Shown: positions 20,191-29,704 of the stretch, one piece after another
How positions within the stretch are numbered: the first letter of the stretch is position 1
How the letters are laid out: the number at the start of each line of letters is the position of its first letter
Source: Acidimicrobium ferrooxidans DSM 10331
Lineage (GTDB): Bacteria; Actinomycetota; Acidimicrobiia; Acidimicrobiales; Acidimicrobiaceae
Direction: 5' to 3'
Length of the DNA stretch: 64,000 nt
NCBI RefSeq assembly: GCF_000023265.1
Contig: NC_013124.1
Span: 1,864,001-1,928,000 of the forward strand
The notes under the pieces: model-generated
Told to the model about the DNA's origin: nothing
Seen by the model: only the letters and a program-made list of their open reading frames with translations
Database searches by the model: none
Made by a program: the position numbers and the translations under genes

Positions 20191-21057
20191 CTACGCGCTG
20201 ACGAGACGACGAGCGTCGTCGAGCTGACGTCGAACGCTTTGATCCCAGAGACGATCGCCAACGATCGCCACGATGCCGCCGATGACCGACTCGTCCACCA
20301 CCCACTCGACCTCCACGCGCTGGCCGACGAGCCGCTCGAGGTGCGTACGGACGGCGTCCGCCTCATCGTCACGCAGCGAACGAGCCGTGCGAACCGTTGC
20401 GACCCGCAACGAGAGCTGTCGGGCGGCGAGTTCGAGCAGCCGATCGACGACCCGGCCGATCGGTCGCACGGAACTCGTCGCGACGGCCGCACGAAGGATC
20501 CAGGTCGTCCGGACGCTCACGCGCGGCCCAAACAGATCCCCGATGATGGCGAGGCGTGCTTCGCGCGTTCCCTCGAAACCCGACAGCACGCGCTGGAGTG
20601 CCCGATCCCGTTCGAGCACCTGTGCCACACCGCGAAGTTCGTGGAGCACCGGCTCGAGCTCGTCGCGCGCTCCGAGGTCCTCGAAGATGGCCCGCGCATA
20701 GCCGATGACGCGCCCGATGGTGGCAAAGTCGCCGGGGCCCTCGAGGACCATGTCGGAGGCGACCAGCTCAGGGAGTTCCTCGAGCGAATGCACCACCTCG
20801 CCGACGACCTCCCACGCGACGACAGCGTCGAAGAGCCGCAGAGCGAGCGAGCTGACGCGCTCCCCGACGAGGTCGTGGAGCACTCCTTGACGACGATCGA
20901 CGTCGGCGGCTCGATCGTCGAGGGCGACAGCGAGCTGGACGAAGCGCTCGCACAGCTCGGCGACGCCGCGAGCGTCGCGTTCGAGCTCCGAGGCCGTTCC
21001 GGCCTCGCGAGCGAGATCACGCAGGGCGAGGGCGTAGCCCTTCACGAGCTCACGCAT
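20191..21057 (-). CDS. atpH: F1Fo ATP synthase delta subunit (long actinobacterial form)
   Basis: Peripheral-stalk subunit that ties F1 to the b subunit. At 288 residues it is about 100 longer than the E. coli protein. The classic OSCP-like domain is at the C-terminal side (SVRTTWILRAA ... VEWVVDESVIGGIVAIVGDRLWDQSVRRQL), with the extension N-terminal, as in many actinobacteria. The ATG shares its A with the atpF stop (TGATG). The middle part, residues about 110-200, is the least conserved. Confidence 0.9.
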   Translation of the reverse strand: MRELVKGYALALRDLAREAGTASELERDARGVAELCERFVQLAVALDDRAADVDRRQGVLHDLVGERVSSLALRLFDAVVAWEVVGEVVHSLEELPELVASDMVLEGPGDFATIGRVIGYARAIFEDLGARDELEPVLHELRGVAQVLERDRALQRVLSGFEGTREARLAIIGDLFGPRVSVRTTWILRAAVATSSVRPIGRVVDRLLELAARQLSLRVATVRTARSLRDDEADAVRTHLERLVGQRVEVEWVVDESVIGGIVAIVGDRLWDQSVRRQLDDARRLVSA

Positions 21058-21578
21058 CAGTCAGCGGGCTCCGCCTCTCGCAAGAAGGCCTCGATGAGCG
21101 GATCGAACGATGACTGCTCGAGCTCTCGTGCGACGATCTTGCCAGCGAGCTCGACCGCGAGGTCAGCGACCTCGGAACGCAGCGAGCGCAGCAACTGGAC
21201 ACGCTCTGCCGCCAGTTGCGCCTCCACCTGCGCACGGATCGCCTCCGCCTCGGCACGGGCCCGCTCGCTCGCCTCCTGCCTGAGCGCCTCCGCGGTCCGG
21301 CGAGCGTCGTCGAGGATGCGACGCGCGTCCTCGCGCGCCCCCTGGAGCTCTCGTTCGCGCTCGGCCCGCAGGGCCTCGGCCTCGCGTCGCGCAGCATCGG
21401 CTGCCTCCAGATCGGCACGAATGCGATCCGAACGCTGCGCCATCATCCGCGCGACCGGCGGGTAGGCCACCTTGGCCAACACCACCAACAAGATGACGAA
21501 CGAGATCACCGACCAGACGATCTCCCCCGTGCTCGGGAGGATCGGGTTCGGCGACTGAGTGACAACCGCCTCGAGCAT
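21057..21578 (-). CDS. atpF: F1Fo ATP synthase b subunit
   Basis: Peripheral stalk subunit of 173 residues: one N-terminal membrane helix (about residues 20-40, VWSVISFVILLVVLAKVAY) and a long charged Ala/Arg/Glu-rich coiled coil. The ATG at 21578 lies four bases after the atpE stop; a longer frame upstream runs through atpE and was not used. The C-terminus overlaps the atpH start. Confidence 0.95.
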   Translation of the reverse strand: MLEAVVTQSPNPILPSTGEIVWSVISFVILLVVLAKVAYPPVARMMAQRSDRIRADLEAADAARREAEALRAERERELQGAREDARRILDDARRTAEALRQEASERARAEAEAIRAQVEAQLAAERVQLLRSLRSEVADLAVELAGKIVARELEQSSFDPLIEAFLREAEPAD

Positions 21579-21582
21579 GCGA

Positions 21583-22732
<1,150 letters not shown>

Positions 22733-22733
<1 letters not shown>

Positions 22734-23149
22734 CACCGAAGCACCCTCCACGGACGCAGTCCGTCGTCACCGATCCGCCCGGACACACGCCGCGCTTCGA
22801 GGACGACCGCAACGAGATAGCCGGCGATCACCACCGTCGCAAAGACACCGAGGCGCATCCAGTGAGCATGCACCAGGGGGACGGTGATCGCGGTCAGCAG
22901 ACCGAGCCCAAGGATGAGCGAGGCAAACGCCGCCACCATCAAGCCCCCGATGCCAAACCTCGCGCCCTCGCGAAACGCCACGACCATGATCGCGAAGGTC
23001 AGCGCGACGCCGGCGAGCGCGAACGCGGCGGTCTCGAGGCCAGCGATACCATCGGCGATGCCGCCACCTGCGAGGGCAACCGGCGCAACCAAGGCGAGAC
23101 GGGTGAGAAACCCGAGGGCGAGACGCGTCTCGGGACTGGTGGTACTCAT
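22733..23149 (-). CDS. AtpI-like membrane protein of the ATP synthase operon
   Basis: A 138-residue protein with four predicted membrane helices and short loops. Size, topology and position directly before atpB fit the AtpI group, thought to help c-ring assembly or act with AtpZ as a Mg2+/Ca2+ transporter. Sequence conservation in this group is low, so the call rests mainly on topology and context. Its start overlaps the end of the preceding gene by four bases. Confidence 0.7.
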
Positions 23150-23520
23150 GCCCTCGGACGCCCCCCGAACTCGGGAGCATCGAGCGTACGGGCGGCCTCA
23201 CGCACCTCGTCGGGTACCTCGAGCGATGCCTCGAGCACGCGCCCACGACCAGGCCGCTCGGGCGCACGAGACGGTGCGGACTCGACGACAGCGGCCACCG
23301 ACCGCTCGAGTCCCTCACGCGCTCGGTAGATCAACGAGAGCAACGAGCCGACGACCCCGAGGCCGCCGATCACGAAGCCAAGGATCACGGAGTGAGACGC
23401 GCGCCCGGCCCAGAAGCCGAGCAGGATCACGATGACGAGCGTGCCGAAGGCCTCCACGAAGTGGGCCACAGCCTCACTCGCCCCCGAGATCATCGGGTGC
23501 GCACCCGCGCCTCGTTTCAC
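23146..23520 (-). CDS. AtpZ-like small membrane protein
   Basis: A 124-residue protein with two hydrophobic segments (about residues 20-40 and 47-67: VIVILLGFWAGRA and ILGFVIGGLGVVGSLLSLIY) and a long charged C-terminal tail. Two-helix proteins just upstream of atpI/atpB are usually of the AtpZ type. The GTG at 23520 is chosen for GAGAGG five bases before it; earlier in-frame starts reach into the gap after wecA. The Arg/Pro/Glu-rich tail of about 55 residues is longer than usual. Confidence 0.62.
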   Translation of the reverse strand: MKRGAGAHPMISGASEAVAHFVEAFGTLVIVILLGFWAGRASHSVILGFVIGGLGVVGSLLSLIYRAREGLERSVAAVVESAPSRAPERPGRGRVLEASLEVPDEVREAARTLDAPEFGGRPRA

Positions 23521-23590
23521 CGCGTCCTCTCCCCACGACTGGCCCACTCGGCCGCGCTCATGCTAGCAGGCAACCTCGGAGCGGCCGCCG

Positions 23591-24694
23591 TCAGGAACCC
23601 TCCCGGGTACCCGAGTGACGCCGTAGATCCGGGTGCAACAAGGTGAACAGCAGCACCGCCGCCGCCACGACCACGATCGGGAGCTCGGCCGTCAAGGACG
23701 GAACGAACGACGGCACCAACGCAAAGGCTGACAGCACGGCGGTCCAGGTCCACAAGATCGCCACCGCCCGTCGGGGCCCATGCCCCATCTCGCGCAGCCG
23801 ATGGTGCAGGTGCAAGTTGTCGGGCGTGGCGACGCTCTGGTGGTGCCGTGCTCGACGGAGCACCGCGAGCACCATGTCGACCATCGGCACGCCGAGGATC
23901 ACGAACGGGATGACGAGGGGCGCGAAGAAGAAGAACGTTTGGTCCGAGACGTTGGCGGTACGACCCCCGACGACGGACGTCGCGGCTGCGAGCAGCAACC
24001 CGAGCAGCATGGCGCCTGCGTCGCCCATGAAGATCCGCGCTGGGTTGAAGTTCCAGGGCAGAAATCCGATGGCCACGCCAGCGGTTACGAAGGCGACGAC
24101 CGGACCGATCGACGACTCCGGCAGCTGGCCCAACGCCTGGAGGTGCAAGCTGTAGATCCCAAAGGCGATCGACGCGATCGCGACGATGCCCGCAGCGAGG
24201 CCGTCGAGACCGTCGATCAGGTTGATCGCGTTCGTCATGGCGACCACCCAGATGGCGGTGAGCAACGGCAGCATGGACGGCGCGAGCACGACGATACCCG
24301 CAAAGGGGACCTTGAACCAGAACATCGTGACGCCGAAGTACCACAGGATGCTCGCAGCGAGCACCTGGGTCGCGACCTTGGCCGGCGCCGACAGGTCGAC
24401 CACGTCATCGATCGCTCCGAGCACACAGATGACGGTCGCGGCGAGCGCGACCCCCAGCGGCTCTGACGAGTCGAAGAACACCGCGCGGAAACCACCGATC
24501 ATGCTCGCGGCGCCGAAGGCGACGAGCACGCCGACCAGCATGGCGAGACCGCCGAGGGTTGGCGTCGCACGTTCGTGGACGTGGCGGCCACCGGGTTGGT
24601 CGATCGCGCCGACTCGGAGCGCGAGCACCCGCACGAGCGGCACGGCCAAGGCGGTCACGACCGCGCCGATCGCGCCGACCAGCAGATAGCGCAT
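23591..24694 (-). CDS. wecA: Undecaprenyl-phosphate GlcNAc-1-phosphate transferase, WecA/TagO family
   Basis: Polytopic membrane enzyme (367 residues, about 10-11 helices) that moves a sugar-1-phosphate from a UDP-sugar to a polyprenyl phosphate, starting arabinogalactan-like or other surface glycans. Diagnostic cytoplasmic motifs are LGAIDDVVDL (the DD pair), NLIDGLDGLAAG, IFMGDAGAMLLG and HLHHRL. The last, with its paired His, separates this branch from MraY. The gene sits just before the atp genes as in mycobacteria. Its ATG shares a base with the glyA stop (TGATG). Confidence 0.92.
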   Translation of the reverse strand: MRYLLVGAIGAVVTALAVPLVRVLALRVGAIDQPGGRHVHERATPTLGGLAMLVGVLVAFGAASMIGGFRAVFFDSSEPLGVALAATVICVLGAIDDVVDLSAPAKVATQVLAASILWYFGVTMFWFKVPFAGIVVLAPSMLPLLTAIWVVAMTNAINLIDGLDGLAAGIVAIASIAFGIYSLHLQALGQLPESSIGPVVAFVTAGVAIGFLPWNFNPARIFMGDAGAMLLGLLLAAATSVVGGRTANVSDQTFFFFAPLVIPFVILGVPMVDMVLAVLRRARHHQSVATPDNLHLHHRLREMGHGPRRAVAILWTWTAVLSAFALVPSFVPSLTAELPIVVVAAAVLLFTLLHPDLRRHSGTREGS

Positions 24695-25968
24695 CAGGAC
24701 GCGAGGCCAGGCGGCACGAAGGCCGCACAGAGCTCGCGAACCTGCTGGCGAACCTCCCGAACCACTTCGTCGGTGCGGGCGCGCAGCACGGTCGCGATCA
24801 GCGACCCCACGCGCTTCATCTCCTCCTCACCCATACCGGTCGTGGTGAGGGCCGCCGTCCCGAGACGCAGCCCCGAGGTGACGAACGGGGAACGCGGATC
24901 GAACGGAATCTGATTGCGATTGAGCGTGATGCCCGCGGCATCCAGCAGGTCCTGGGCGGTCTTGCCGTCGAGTTCTGGATCGAAGTCGCGAAGATCGACG
25001 AGGATCAAGTGCACGTCGGTGCCGCCAGAGACGAGACGGAAACCCTCGGCCTCGAGCGAGGCCGCGAGCGTCTGGGCGTTCGCCACGACCCGACGGCCGT
25101 AGTCGCGGAACGACGGTGAGGCGGCCTCGCGAAAGGCAACGGCCTTGGCTGCGATGGCGTGCTCGAGCGGTCCACCCTGCAGTCCTGGGAAGACCGCCTT
25201 GTCGATGGCCTTGGCGACGTCCTCATGACCGACGATCGCAGCACCCCTCGGTCCTCGCAGGGTCTTGTGTGTCGTGAAGGTCACGACGTCGGCACCGCGC
25301 TCCCCCGACGCGAGCCACAACGGATTGGGGTACACCCCAGCCGCGATGAGACCGGCGACGTGGGCTGCGTCGAAGAGCACGCGCGCTCCCACCTCGTCCG
25401 CGATGGCTCGGATCGGGGTGACGTCGATGACGCGTGGGTACGCGGTCGCCCCCACGACGATGAGGCGCGGATGGTGCGCCCGTGCGAGGTCGGCGAGCTG
25501 GTCGAGATCGAGCCACTCGCGATTCGGATCCTCCTGGCGGACGCCATAGCCGACGAAACGGTAGAGCTGGCCCGAGAAGTTCACGGGCGAGCCGTGGGTC
25601 AGGTGTCCACCTTGGTCGAGCCGCATCGCCAACACCGGATCACCCGGCGCCAAGAGGGCGAGGTAGGCGGCCGCATTCGCGTTCGCTCCAGCGTGCGGCT
25701 GCACGTTGGCCCACGGCGCGCGAAAGAGCGCTCGCGCGCGCTCGATCGCAAGGGACTCCACCTCGTCGACGACGGCGTTACCCCCGTAGTAGCGGCGACC
25801 GGGGTAGCCCTCGGCGTACTTGTTGGTCAACACCGAACCGGTCGCCTCGAGCACCGCAGCGGAGGTGAAGTTCTCCGACGCGATCAGCTGGAGCGTCGAA
25901 CGCTGCCGCTCCTGCTCGCGCACGAGGAGCGCGGCGAGTTCAGGGTCCTCTTTGCTCAGCACGCCCAT
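24694..25968 (-). CDS. glyA: Serine hydroxymethyltransferase
   Basis: PLP enzyme of 424 residues that converts serine and tetrahydrofolate to glycine and methylene-THF. It has LIASENFTS near residue 30, YAEGYPGRRYYGG, DAAHVAGLIAAGVYP with the PLP-stacking His/Asp, and the Lys of TFTTHKTLRGPRG that forms the Schiff base. GGAGGAG lies right before the ATG. It stands between tsaC and wecA, an insertion relative to the mycobacterial order. Confidence 0.98.
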   Translation of the reverse strand: MGVLSKEDPELAALLVREQERQRSTLQLIASENFTSAAVLEATGSVLTNKYAEGYPGRRYYGGNAVVDEVESLAIERARALFRAPWANVQPHAGANANAAAYLALLAPGDPVLAMRLDQGGHLTHGSPVNFSGQLYRFVGYGVRQEDPNREWLDLDQLADLARAHHPRLIVVGATAYPRVIDVTPIRAIADEVGARVLFDAAHVAGLIAAGVYPNPLWLASGERGADVVTFTTHKTLRGPRGAAIVGHEDVAKAIDKAVFPGLQGGPLEHAIAAKAVAFREAASPSFRDYGRRVVANAQTLAASLEAEGFRLVSGGTDVHLILVDLRDFDPELDGKTAQDLLDAAGITLNRNQIPFDPRSPFVTSGLRLGTAALTTTGMGEEEMKRVGSLIATVLRARTDEVVREVRQQVRELCAAFVPPGLAS

Positions 25969-26014
25969 GGCTCCTCCCTTCTCGCCTCATTGTAGGCGTC
26001 TCGCCCGTGGAGCC

Positions 26015-26692
26015 TCAGCGAACCTCGACCGGCTCGCCGAGCACGGCTTCGACGTCCGATGGCGCGACCGCACCCTGGCGGAGCACCCGGACCTGCGGAC
26101 CCGTCAGGTCCACGATCGTGGACGCGACCCGGCCCGAGGGACCTGGAGCCCACAGGACGCCAGCGAGCCGACCAGCGACCGGACTGCCGTGGGCGACGAG
26201 GTCGGCGAGCGCCGTGTCGACGTCCGATGGCGTCGCCACACCGTGCCAGTTCGCCGAGGAGGCAGCGAGCGGCCGACCGGTGGCGAGTTCGGCCAGCCAC
26301 TCGACGTCGGGGACCCGCAGTGCAACGCTCCGGCCCGAGGGATTGACCACGTCCGCGAGCGTTGGGGCGTCCACCACGGCCGAGATCGGTCCCGGCCAGA
26401 GCGCGCCGAGGGCCCGGAGCCTCGACCGGCGACGTGGCTCGGCGTAGGCGAGCGCCTCGTCGATCGATCCGACGAGCACCGGCGGCGGCGTCGTGGTCGA
26501 GCGACCCTTCAACACCGCGATGCGCTCGAGCGCGCGTCGACTCGTCGCGGATCCGACCAACCCCGGGACCGTGTCGGTCGGCATGAGGAGGACCGAACCT
26601 CCATCGAGAATCGTGGCCGCGCGTCGAAACGCCTCGACTCCTTCGAGCGAGGGCTCAGCCGGCTGATCGCCGAGGAGTTCACGAAGCCGCAC
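26015..26692 (-). CDS. tsaC: L-threonylcarbamoyladenylate synthase (Sua5/YrdC/TsaC)
   Basis: First enzyme of the t6A tRNA modification pathway, making threonylcarbamoyl-AMP from threonine, bicarbonate and ATP. The 225-residue protein has the YrdC core: LLMPTDTVPGLV, LKGRSTTTPPPVLV (KRP loop region), LWPGPISAVV, RVPDVEWL and PLAASSANWHG. The GTG at 26692, 14 bases inside prmC, is preferred over an upstream TTG because GGAG lies nine bases before it and the family starts about here. It follows prmC, as in mycobacteria. Confidence 0.92.
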   Translation of the reverse strand: MRLRELLGDQPAEPSLEGVEAFRRAATILDGGSVLLMPTDTVPGLVGSATSRRALERIAVLKGRSTTTPPPVLVGSIDEALAYAEPRRRSRLRALGALWPGPISAVVDAPTLADVVNPSGRSVALRVPDVEWLAELATGRPLAASSANWHGVATPSDVDTALADLVAHGSPVAGRLAGVLWAPGPSGRVASTIVDLTGPQVRVLRQGAVAPSDVEAVLGEPVEVR

Positions 26693-27458
26693 GAGTCGCT
26701 CCAGGCCACCGCGCGACGAGCACCCGGGGCCGGCCGGCAAGATCGCGTTCCACGGTCACATCACCGTAGCCCTGCGCGCTCGCCTCGGCCACCAACCGCT
26801 CCCCTTGTGTCTCACCGATCTCCATGAAGAGCCACCCTCCCGGCCGCAAGGCGACCCGCGCACCACCGATGACTGCCATCGGACCCTCGAGACCCGACGG
26901 GCCCGGTACGAGTGCCACCCGAGGTTCGAACACTCGCACCGCAGGGTCGAGACGCTCCCACTCGGACGCTGCGACGTAGGGGGGATTGGCGACCACGACG
27001 TCGAGCGACTCAGGTTCTGCCCCCTCGAACCAGGAGCGACGCACGAGCGTGACGAGCGCACCTGTCGCTCGAACGTTCTCCCGCGCGAGCGCAAGCGCAC
27101 GGGGATCGACGTCGCTCCCCGTCACCTCGAGGCGCGGACCTTCGAGGGCAAGGGAGATCGCGATGGCACCCGAGCCCGTACCGACGTCGAGCACGCGCAT
27201 CCCGGTGCGCACGGCCGCGAGGACGTGCTCGACCAGCTGCTCGGTCTCGTAGCGCGGAATCAGCGCACGATGGTCGACCCGGAGCTCATGACCTCGGAAC
27301 GACCACGTGCCGAGCACGTACTGCAGGGGCTCGCCGGCCGCGAGGCGGGCCTCGAGACGGCGCGCGATGACTGCGGCGCTCGCACCGGACGAGGCGGCGC
27401 GTCGCGCCACCGCCTCGTCGAACCAGCGTCGCTCAGCAGGTCGCATCTCCGCGCTCAC
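26679..27458 (-). CDS. prmC: Peptide chain release factor N5-glutamine methyltransferase
   Basis: SAM-dependent enzyme of 259 residues that methylates the Gln of the GGQ motif in release factors. It has the N-terminal helical domain, [13 protein letters not shown], the SAM loop [16 protein letters not shown] (near residue 90) and the NPPY catalytic motif in VVANPPYV. Its GTG overlaps the stop of prfA, which encodes its substrate. Confidence 0.95.
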   Translation of the reverse strand: MSAEMRPAERRWFDEAVARRAASSGASAAVIARRLEARLAAGEPLQYVLGTWSFRGHELRVDHRALIPRYETEQLVEHVLAAVRTGMRVLDVGTGSGAIAISLALEGPRLEVTGSDVDPRALALARENVRATGALVTLVRRSWFEGAEPESLDVVVANPPYVAASEWERLDPAVRVFEPRVALVPGPSGLEGPMAVIGGARVALRPGGWLFMEIGETQGERLVAEASAQGYGDVTVERDLAGRPRVLVARWPGATRAAS

Positions 27459-28528
27459 GCATCGCGCAACGCGGCGAGCTGCTCCTCGCGCTCGTGGACG
27501 AGGAGCGCATCCGACAGCTCGTCGAGGTCGCCCTGGAGGATCTGGTCGAGCCGATAGAGCGTCAGGCCGATGCGATGGTCGGTGACGCGGTTCTCCTTGA
27601 AGTTGTACGTGCGGATCTTCTCCGACCGACCCCCCGAGCGGATCTGCGCCTTGCGCGTGGCGGTGAGCTCGGCTTGACGCTTGTCTTGCTCGAGCTTGAG
27701 CAGACGCGCGCGCAGCACCTGGAGCGCCTTGGCGCGGTTCTGGATCTGGCTCTTCTCGTCCTGCATGGCGACGACGATCCCCGTCGGCAGGTGCGTGATA
27801 CGAACCGCAGAGTCCGTGGTGTTCACGGACTGGCCACCCGGCCCGGTCGATCGATAGACGTCGATGCGCAGGTCCGACGGGTCGATCGACACCTCGATCT
27901 CGTCCGCCTCGGGCAGAGCGGTGACGGTGGCCGAGGAGGTGTGGACACGGCCCTGGGTCTCGGTCACCGGCACCCGTTGGACACGATGCGGACCCGCCTC
28001 ATGCTTGAGCCGCTTCCAGGCGTCATCCCCTCTGACCAGCAGGGTGACGTCGTCGTAGCCCCCGAGATCCGACACGCTTCGCGACAGGACCTCGACCTTC
28101 CACGACCGTCGATCGGCCCAACGCTCGTACATATCGGCGAGGTCCTTGGCGAAGAGGTTCGCCTCCTCGCCTCCTTCGGCTCCCCTGATCTCGAGGATCA
28201 CCGCGCGACCGTCGTTGGGGTCCGACGGCAGGAGCAACAGCTCGAGTGCCTCGCGAGCTCGCGCGAGCGCGGCATCGATCTCATCGAGCTCGGCCTTGAG
28301 CTCCTCACGTTCGGCGGGGCTCGCGCCCCGATAGAGCTCCCTCGCCGCGTCGCGATCGCCTTCGAGCGCCTGCACCCGTCGGAGGGCTCCGACGATGGCC
28401 TCGAGCTCTTTGTGACGGCGAGCGACCTCCCGGGCGCGTCGCTGGTCCTGGAAGATCGCAGGATCCGCCAGTTCCTCGAGCACCCGAGCGTACTCGTGCT
28501 CGAAACGCTCGTACCGATCCTCGCTCAT
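27455..28528 (-). CDS. prfA: Peptide chain release factor 1
   Basis: Class I release factor recognising UAA and UAG, 357 residues. [20 protein letters not shown] contains the GGQ peptidyl-hydrolysis motif. The codon-recognition tripeptide region of RF1 ([12 protein letters not shown], PxT type) is visible, which distinguishes it from RF2. [11 protein letters not shown] upstream is also characteristic. Stops in this window are mostly TGA, with TAG a clear minority. Confidence 0.98.
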   Translation of the reverse strand: MSEDRYERFEHEYARVLEELADPAIFQDQRRAREVARRHKELEAIVGALRRVQALEGDRDAARELYRGASPAEREELKAELDEIDAALARAREALELLLLPSDPNDGRAVILEIRGAEGGEEANLFAKDLADMYERWADRRSWKVEVLSRSVSDLGGYDDVTLLVRGDDAWKRLKHEAGPHRVQRVPVTETQGRVHTSSATVTALPEADEIEVSIDPSDLRIDVYRSTGPGGQSVNTTDSAVRITHLPTGIVVAMQDEKSQIQNRAKALQVLRARLLKLEQDKRQAELTATRKAQIRSGGRSEKIRTYNFKENRVTDHRIGLTLYRLDQILQGDLDELSDALLVHEREEQLAALRDA

Positions 28529-29454
28529 GGCGTCTCCTCGATAAGTTCACACGGTCCAAAGGCCTCGGCGATACGAGCCCCGAGGGGCGCGCTCCCCGCG
28601 ACGACGAGCCGAACGACGCTCGACCAGTCACCGGCCAGGGCACGCGCCTCGATGGGGAGCCACGGATCGACCGCTCGGCCGAACCCGACGACGGTGCCGT
28701 CCGGCGCCCACGCCCACGCTCGGCCCGCCGCCTCACGAACGCGATCGGGCTCGAAGGGCCGCAGCGGCTCCTGCTCGAGCCACGTGGCTCGAGAGCGGCG
28801 CGCAATCGCGCGCGGCACGCTCTCGACCCCGGGGCTTCGACCATGGTGGCCATCACGGAGTCGCCGGGCGAGCAGGCGCGCCTCCGCCAGCAGACCCTCC
28901 TCGTCCAATCCGAGCTCCCGACGCATCGCCCAGTCGCGCGGATCGACACCGACAACACGCTCGCCGTCGGCTCGCCCACCGATCGTGACACCAGCCGATT
29001 CGACGAGGACCGCATCCGGCCACGACGTCACGCCGACCGGCACGACGTCGGCCACGGCTCGATACAAGGCACGGAGCCACGCATCGCGCTCCCAGTCGGC
29101 GTCGGTCGTGACAGGCGGTGCCCAGGGCTCGACAGGGACGGGGCGTCCCCCAACGAGCTGCTCGAGCACCGCGTGCGTCCCCTTGAGGGCCGCAGCGACG
29201 CGATCGAGACGCTCCGTTGGCCCGAGCGTCACGATACGGACACGCTCAAGGTGGCGATACTCGACCCAGGCCGCAACCGCGCCGGCCGCGCCCGTCGTCG
29301 TCACCACGACGATCTCACCGTCTCGACGACGCGCAGCGCCGTCTGCGAACGCGCCACGATCGGGGAGCTCGACGACGACGCCGTCGGGAGCCAGCGCGTT
29401 CGCGACGACAAACGCGAGCTCAGCGTGCCTGCTGGCCGCGCCGTGCTCGGTCAC
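28525..29454 (-). CDS. Unknown protein between rpmE and prfA
   Basis: A 309-residue protein that I cannot place in a family. The first half has alternating hydrophobic strands and Gly-rich turns suggestive of a Rossmann-like fold ([24 protein letters not shown]); the second half is Arg/Ala-rich and helical. There is no signal peptide or membrane segment. The GTG at 29454 is one of several possible starts, all inside the end of rpmE; 29487 would give a 68-base overlap. The stop overlaps prfA as ATGA, so it belongs to the translation-factor operon. Confidence 0.68.
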   Translation of the reverse strand: MTEHGAASRHAELAFVVANALAPDGVVVELPDRGAFADGAARRRDGEIVVVTTTGAAGAVAAWVEYRHLERVRIVTLGPTERLDRVAAALKGTHAVLEQLVGGRPVPVEPWAPPVTTDADWERDAWLRALYRAVADVVPVGVTSWPDAVLVESAGVTIGGRADGERVVGVDPRDWAMRRELGLDEEGLLAEARLLARRLRDGHHGRSPGVESVPRAIARRSRATWLEQEPLRPFEPDRVREAAGRAWAWAPDGTVVGFGRAVDPWLPIEARALAGDWSSVVRLVVAGSAPLGARIAEAFGPCELIEETP

Positions 29455-29644
29455 CGTAGCGGCGCTGGAAGCGCTCGACGCGACCACCGGTGTCGACGAG
29501 CTTCTGTCGACCGGTGTAGAACGGGTGACACTGGTTGCACAGCTCGATGTGCAGTTCCGACTTGGTCGATCGGGTCTGGAACGTGTTGCCGCATGAGCAG
29601 TGCACGGTCGCGACCACGTACTGGGGATGGATCCCTTCCTTCAC
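29420..29644 (-). CDS. rpmE: Ribosomal protein bL31 (zinc-binding type)
   Basis: Large-subunit ribosomal protein of 74 residues. The zinc ligands are present: Cys pair in CSCGNTF and Cys pair in CNQCHPF, so this is the C+ form, which is replaced by a C- paralogue under zinc limitation in actinobacteria. The C-terminus keeps [15 protein letters not shown]. It starts with GTG behind AAGGAGG, follows rho by 60 bases, and its 3' end overlaps the next gene by about 35 bases. Confidence 0.97.
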   Translation of the reverse strand: MKEGIHPQYVVATVHCSCGNTFQTRSTKSELHIELCNQCHPFYTGRQKLVDTGGRVERFQRRYGDRARRGQQAR

Positions 29645-29704
29645 GATGCCTCCTTCACACTGATGGTGGACTCCGAGAGCGCTGCCGAGGATGCCTGGGC
29701 TGCG

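Noticed and set aside
19423-21465. Plus-strand open frame of 680 codons opposite atpA, atpH and atpF
   Set aside because: Antisense to certain ATP synthase genes; composition is that of a reverse-frame shadow.
27494-29596. Plus-strand open frame of 700 codons opposite prfA and the unknown gene
   Set aside because: Antisense to prfA and rpmE, low-complexity Ser/Arg-rich end, no recognised motif.
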